Shown here: positions 63,823 to 64,000 of the stretch, in pieces
Numbering within the stretch: position 1 is the stretch's first letter
How the letters are laid out: each line of letters opens with the position of its first letter
Assembly: GCA_965242595.1 (NCBI GenBank)
Contig: OZ251464.1
Location: 2,604,001-2,668,000 of the forward strand
Direction: 5' to 3'
Length of the DNA: 64,000 bases
Origin: SP197 sp965242595
Lineage (GTDB): Bacteria; Pseudomonadota; Alphaproteobacteria; SP197
The notes under the pieces: generated by a model
The model's database searches: none
Told to the model about the DNA's origin: nothing
The model's input: the letters and a program-made list of their open reading frames with translations, nothing else
Made by a program: the position numbers and the translations under genes

Positions 63823-64000
63823 ATGAAGCGGGCCAAACGCATCCTGATGCGCATCGTGCTGATGGTGGGCCTTCCCGCCATCGCCGTCGTGGTTCTGCTG
63901 GAGGCCTGGCTTGCCGGCGGGCGCTATGTCACCGCCGAAAACGCCTATGTGAAGGCCGATATCGTCACCATAGGCCCGGAGGTGGACGGGCGGGTGGCGC
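63823..64000 (+). CDS. HlyD/EmrA-type membrane fusion protein, N-terminal part (cut by window edge)
   Basis: The first 59 codons of a gene running off the right edge. It begins MKRAKRILMRIVLMVGLPAI, with one membrane helix (IVLMVGLPAIAVVVLLEAWL), then VTAENAYVKADIVTIGPEVD followed by GRVA, the hallmark N-terminal strand of HlyD/EmrA adaptors (T-x-x-A-Y-V-x-A-x-x-x-x-I-x-P-x-V-x-G-x-V). These proteins link an inner-membrane exporter to an outer-membrane channel. The exporter gene would be outside the window. Confidence 0.8.
   Translation, partial: MKRAKRILMRIVLMVGLPAIAVVVLLEAWLAGGRYVTAENAYVKADIVTIGPEVDGRVA

Overview
The window is high-GC bacterial chromosome, best read as an alphaproteobacterium. 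The supporting signs are an aa3-type cytochrome oxidase subunit IV-like miniprotein, a GTTC-N7-GTTC LexA box between ssb and uvrA, the gene order gyrA-coaD-queA, and Glx-type glutamate-synthase-like genes. I assign no genus. No rRNA, tRNA or CRISPR array was seen.

Left part (1-19.6 kb): the 5' end of cysE, a GlxA/AraC regulator, a large MscS channel, then a catabolic block. The block holds a ketol-acid-reductoisomerase-like gene with hyuA and hyuB, a lone DUF4268-type gene, a GcvT/DmdA-like aminomethyltransferase, an SDR, two BetA-like GMC oxidoreductases, a Rieske oxygenase, a cytoplasmic TorA/BisC-type molybdoenzyme and a small lipoprotein.

19.7-23.0 kb is a low-GC island: an Hsp70/actin-fold ATPase, a helical partner of unknown family, and the 3' stub of a possible third gene cut off at the island edge. 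It separates the left block from a second catabolic block (23.0-32.5 kb) holding an SDR, L-carnitine dehydrogenase, an atypical M19 dipeptidase, a luciferase-like monooxygenase, an NDP-forming acyl-CoA synthetase and, divergently, two acyl-CoA dehydrogenases and a CaiD-like hydratase. Together the two blocks suggest breakdown of carnitine, betaine or other N-methylated amines; the exact substrates are inferred.

32.5-45.8 kb is housekeeping: queA, coaD, gyrA, ssb, uvrA, apaG, folE, trkH, argE and an amidase. 45.8-48.1 kb is a decayed accessory patch with two diverged copies of a ~177 bp repeat around an orphan HEPN gene, next to an exported thermonuclease. 48.1-54.5 kb holds argD-argF-lipoprotein, then two alpha/beta hydrolases flanking mlaA-mlaC.

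54.6-57.0 kb is a second foreign-looking cassette: a D12-class adenine methylase, a ~75-residue protein and an AT-rich PD-(D/E)XK nuclease, translationally coupled, probably an unusual restriction-modification system. 57.3-62.7 kb is a glutamate-synthase-like operon of three genes with rearranged domains. The right edge carries a multiply frameshifted pseudogene and the start of an HlyD/EmrA-type membrane fusion protein.
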